DNA of 15,941 nt. It comes from CAZYBG01 sp964645155. Its GTDB lineage: Bacteria > Pseudomonadota > Alphaproteobacteria > Rhodobacterales > Rhodobacteraceae. Made by a program: the position numbers and the translations under genes. The stretch spans positions 1-15,941 of the forward strand of contig CAZYBG010000073.1 in assembly GCA_964645155.1 (NCBI GenBank), in the 5' to 3' direction. Shown piece by piece: positions 13,824 to 15,941 of the stretch (its first letter is position 1; each line of letters opens with the position of its first letter). The notes beneath the pieces are model-generated. The model was given only the letters and a program-made list of their open reading frames with translations. It had not been told where the DNA came from and did not search any database.

Positions 13824-15302
13824 ATGAACCGAACTGCAACCGCCGCAGCCCGGGCCGTCGCGCCGGCGCCGCTCCAGGCGCTGTGGGCGACCATGCTCGG
13901 GCTCGCGTTTGCCCTTGCCCAGGCGCTTCCCGGCAACACGCAGGCGATGCCCGAGAGCTTCGCCGACCTCGTCGACCAGGTCAGCCCCGCGGTCGTCAAC
14001 ATCACCACCTCGACCACCGTTTCGGCGCCGACCGGGCCGGTCTTCCCCGAGGGCTCGCCGTTCGAGGACCTCTTCCCCGATTTTCCGGGGCCGGACGGCC
14101 CCGGCGGACCGGGTGGTCCCGGCGGCCCGTCGCAGCGCAGCCAGGCGCTGGGCTCGGGCTTCGTGATCTCCGAGGACGGGTTCATCGTGACCAACAACCA
14201 CGTCATCCAGGGCGCTGACGAGATCGAGGTCGAATTCTTCTCGCGCGAGCGGCTGCCGGCGACCGTGGTGGGCACCGATCCGAACACCGACATCGCGCTC
14301 CTGAAGGTCGAGAGCGAGGAGCCGCTGCCCTTCGTCTCGTTCGGCGACAGCAACGCGATGCGCGTCGGCGACTGGGTGATGGCGATGGGCAACCCGCTCG
14401 GCCAGGGCTTCTCGGCCTCGACCGGCATCGTCTCGGCCCGCAACCGCGAATTGCAGGGCACCTATGACGACTACATCCAGACCGACGCGGCGATCAACCG
14501 CGGCAACTCCGGCGGCCCGCTCTTCAACCTCCAGGGCGAGGTGATCGGCGTGAACACGGCGATCCTGTCGCCGACCGGCGGCTCGATCGGCATCGGTTTC
14601 GCGATGTCCTCGGCGGTGGTGCGCGACGTGGTGGGGCAGCTTCGCGAGTTCGGCGAGACCCGCCGCGGCTGGCTCGGCGTCCGCATCCAGAACGTAACCG
14701 ACGACATGGCCGAGGCCGTCGGCCTCGACGAGCCGCGCGGCGCGCTTGTCTCCGACGTGCCGGAGGGGCCGGCGCAGGCGGCCGGCATCGAACAGGGCGA
14801 CGTGATCCTGTCGTTCGACGGGGTCGAGGTGGCAGACACGCGCGAGCTTGTCCGCCGCGTCGCCGGCACCGAGATCGGCAAGGAGGTTCCGGTCGTCGTG
14901 TTCCGCGACGGGCAGACCGAGACGCTGCGCATCACGCTCGGCCGCCGCGAAGAGGCCGAGGGGGCGATTCCCGCGGCGCAGCCGGCCGACGAGCCCGCCG
15001 AGGCCGAGGTGCTCGGCCTGACGGTGACCACGCTGACGCCGGAGACGGCCGAGCAGCTCGGCGTTCCCGCCAACACCACAGGCCTCGTGGTGACGGCGAT
15101 CGACGAGGCGAGCGAGGCCTACGAGAAGGGCGTCCGCGCCGGCGACGTCATCACCGAGGCGGGCCAGCAGACCATCGCGTCGCCCGCCGACCTCGAGGCG
15201 CGGATCACCGAGGCACGCGATGCCGGGCGCAACTCGCTTCTGCTGCTGATCCGGCGCGAGGGCGACCCGCGCTTCGTCGCGCTGTCGGTGGTCGAGGAAT
15301 AG
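13824..15302 (+). CDS. Periplasmic serine protease of the Do/DegP (HtrA) family
   Basis: A 492-aa secreted protease that should degrade or hold misfolded envelope proteins in the periplasm. Residues 1-41 form a signal peptide: an Arg-containing start, a hydrophobic core at about 20-35, and a likely cut after TQA at 41. The trypsin-like domain (about 42-275) has the complete triad: H126 in NNHVIQG, D156 in NTDIALLK and S229 in RGNSGGPLFN. A Pro/Gly repeat loop (FPGPDGPGGPGGPGGP, 87-102) sits where family members have the variable LA loop. Two PDZ domains follow, about 282-373 (GWLGVRIQ start) and about 395-490. The two-PDZ layout fits DegP/DegQ-like proteins; which one cannot be told. It lies 159 bp after the hflKC block with its own promoter candidate and a strong terminator. 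Confidence 0.96.
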   Translation: MNRTATAAARAVAPAPLQALWATMLGLAFALAQALPGNTQAMPESFADLVDQVSPAVVNITTSTTVSAPTGPVFPEGSPFEDLFPDFPGPDGPGGPGGPGGPSQRSQALGSGFVISEDGFIVTNNHVIQGADEIEVEFFSRERLPATVVGTDPNTDIALLKVESEEPLPFVSFGDSNAMRVGDWVMAMGNPLGQGFSASTGIVSARNRELQGTYDDYIQTDAAINRGNSGGPLFNLQGEVIGVNTAILSPTGGSIGIGFAMSSAVVRDVVGQLREFGETRRGWLGVRIQNVTDDMAEAVGLDEPRGALVSDVPEGPAQAAGIEQGDVILSFDGVEVADTRELVRRVAGTEIGKEVPVVVFRDGQTETLRITLGRREEAEGAIPAAQPADEPAEAEVLGLTVTTLTPETAEQLGVPANTTGLVVTAIDEASEAYEKGVRAGDVITEAGQQTIASPADLEARITEARDAGRNSLLLLIRREGDPRFVALSVVEE

Positions 15303-15329
15303 TCCGCGCGCGAGGCGCGGCGGCGAACC

Positions 15330-15356
15330 GGGGCGCCCGTATCGGGCGCCCCTTTT
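15330..15356 (+). terminator. Rho-independent terminator of the htrA-type gene
   Basis: GGGGCGCCCG (15330-15339), a TAT loop and CGGGCGCCCC (15343-15352) make a perfect 10-bp stem followed by TTTT (15353-15356). It begins 27 nt after the protease stop. There is no T-run in the minus direction, so it should not stop priA transcription efficiently. Confidence 0.88.
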
Positions 15357-15401
15357 CCATTGCGCGCCGCCTCCTGCCCGCTCTGCCGCAGGCGGGCGCG
15401 G

Positions 15402-15941
15402 TCAGAAGAAGCTCTGCGGGTCGATGTCGATCGCAAGCCGGAGATTGGGGCGCAACTTGACCCCGCCGGTCCATTCGGCAAGCGCGGCCTGCAGAGGCGC
15501 GCCCTTCGCCGCCTTGACCAGAAGCCGCACCCGGTGGCGGCCGCGGATGCGCGCGATCGGCGCCGGCGCCGGTCCGTAGACCTGTGCGCCGATCCGGCGC
15601 AGGGCGCCGTCGTGCCGGGCGAGGTGGTTGCCGAGGTCGAACACCGCCTGGATGTCGGGCGATGACAGGATCACCCCGGCGAGGCGGCCGTAGGGCGGCA
15701 TTCCCAGCGCCTCGCGCTCGCGCGCCTCGGCCCGCCAGAACGCCTCGTCGTCGCCGGTCAGGATCGCGCCGATCACCGGGTGATCGGGCTGGTAGGTCTG
15801 CAGAAGCGCGAGGCCGGGGCGCTCCGCCCGGCCCGCCCGGCCCGCCACCTGCCGCATCAGCTGGAAGGTGCGCTCGGCCGCCCGCAGGTCGGAGCCCTGC
15901 AGCCCGAGGTCGGCGTCGATCACGCCGACGAGGGTGAGGAG
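15402..15941 (-). CDS. priA: Primosomal protein N' (PriA helicase), C-terminal part (runs off right edge)
   Basis: PriA recognises stalled forks and D-loops and reloads the replication machinery. The window holds the last 179 residues. They include the helicase motif region DADLGLQGSDLRAAERTFQL followed by QVAGRAGR (motif VI), both diagnostic of PriA. The conserved LQTYQPDHPVI and the REREALGMPPYGRLAGVILS segment lead into the C-terminal domain. The zinc-binding region and the Walker A motif lie outside the window. The frame is open to the right edge; a GTG at 15923 is internal and should not be taken as a start. The stop at 15402 faces the protease gene's terminator, convergent, with a 99-bp gap. 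Identity is certain. Confidence 0.96.
   Translation of the reverse strand, partial: LLTLVGVIDADLGLQGSDLRAAERTFQLMRQVAGRAGRAERPGLALLQTYQPDHPVIGAILTGDDEAFWRAEAREREALGMPPYGRLAGVILSSPDIQAVFDLGNHLARHDGALRRIGAQVYGPAPAPIARIRGRHRVRLLVKAAKGAPLQAALAEWTGGVKLRPNLRLAIDIDPQSFF

Noticed and set aside
13467..15302. Toxin-antitoxin or defence gene pair near the protease
   Set aside because: The small gene after hflC fits DUF2065 and the protease is a standard two-PDZ HtrA protein; nothing resembles a toxin or nuclease.

Overview
The window looks like chromosomal core-genome DNA from a GC-rich alphaproteobacterium, most likely a member of the Rhodobacterales (Paracoccaceae/Roseobacter relatives). This rests on the very high GC content with strong G/C third positions, the secG-pyrG neighbourhood, the small DUF2842 and DUF6524 membrane proteins, the hflK-hflC-DUF2065-htrA order, and the style of the proteins. 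The assignment is made from recognition of families, not from a database search. I see no tRNA, rRNA, insertion sequence, prophage, CRISPR array, or patch of foreign base composition.

Layout. Positions 1-1929 hold a minus-strand run: a VOC-fold protein, a four-helix membrane protein (DUF6524-like), secG (protein export) and the 5' part of pyrG (CTP synthase), which runs off the left edge. Divergent from it is purA (AMP synthesis, 2035-3327), followed by a 75-aa DUF2842 membrane protein. A convergent terminator at 3549-3587 ends the next minus-strand gene. That gene (3639-5672) encodes a 677-aa protein I cannot name, with folded ends and a long disordered, motif-bearing middle. It is divergent from thiN (thiamine pyrophosphokinase, 5817-6506), whose 3' end overlaps tail-to-tail with an EamA-family transporter gene. 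A perfect 3 x 15 bp tandem repeat separates that transporter from sdaA (iron-sulfur L-serine dehydratase).

From 9047 onward the plus strand carries rpiA and gor (glutathione reductase, TTG start, 7 bp apart). These are followed by hflK-hflC-DUF2065, and then a periplasmic HtrA/Deg-type protease gene that has its own strong Shine-Dalgarno sequence and a textbook terminator. The 3' third of priA (replication restart helicase) enters from the right edge on the minus strand.

Functionally the window mixes nucleotide biosynthesis (pyrG, purA), pentose phosphate and redox functions (rpiA, gor), thiamine activation (thiN), serine breakdown (sdaA) and envelope protein handling (secG, hflK, hflC, htrA). 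The hflKC-DUF2065-htrA block is the clearest functional unit: a membrane SPFH complex, usually a modulator of the FtsH protease, next to a periplasmic protease. I did not find a convincing new multi-gene system. The best candidate for novelty is the unnamed 677-aa protein and its AT-rich divergent promoter region. Promoter calls are by eye and should be read as candidates.
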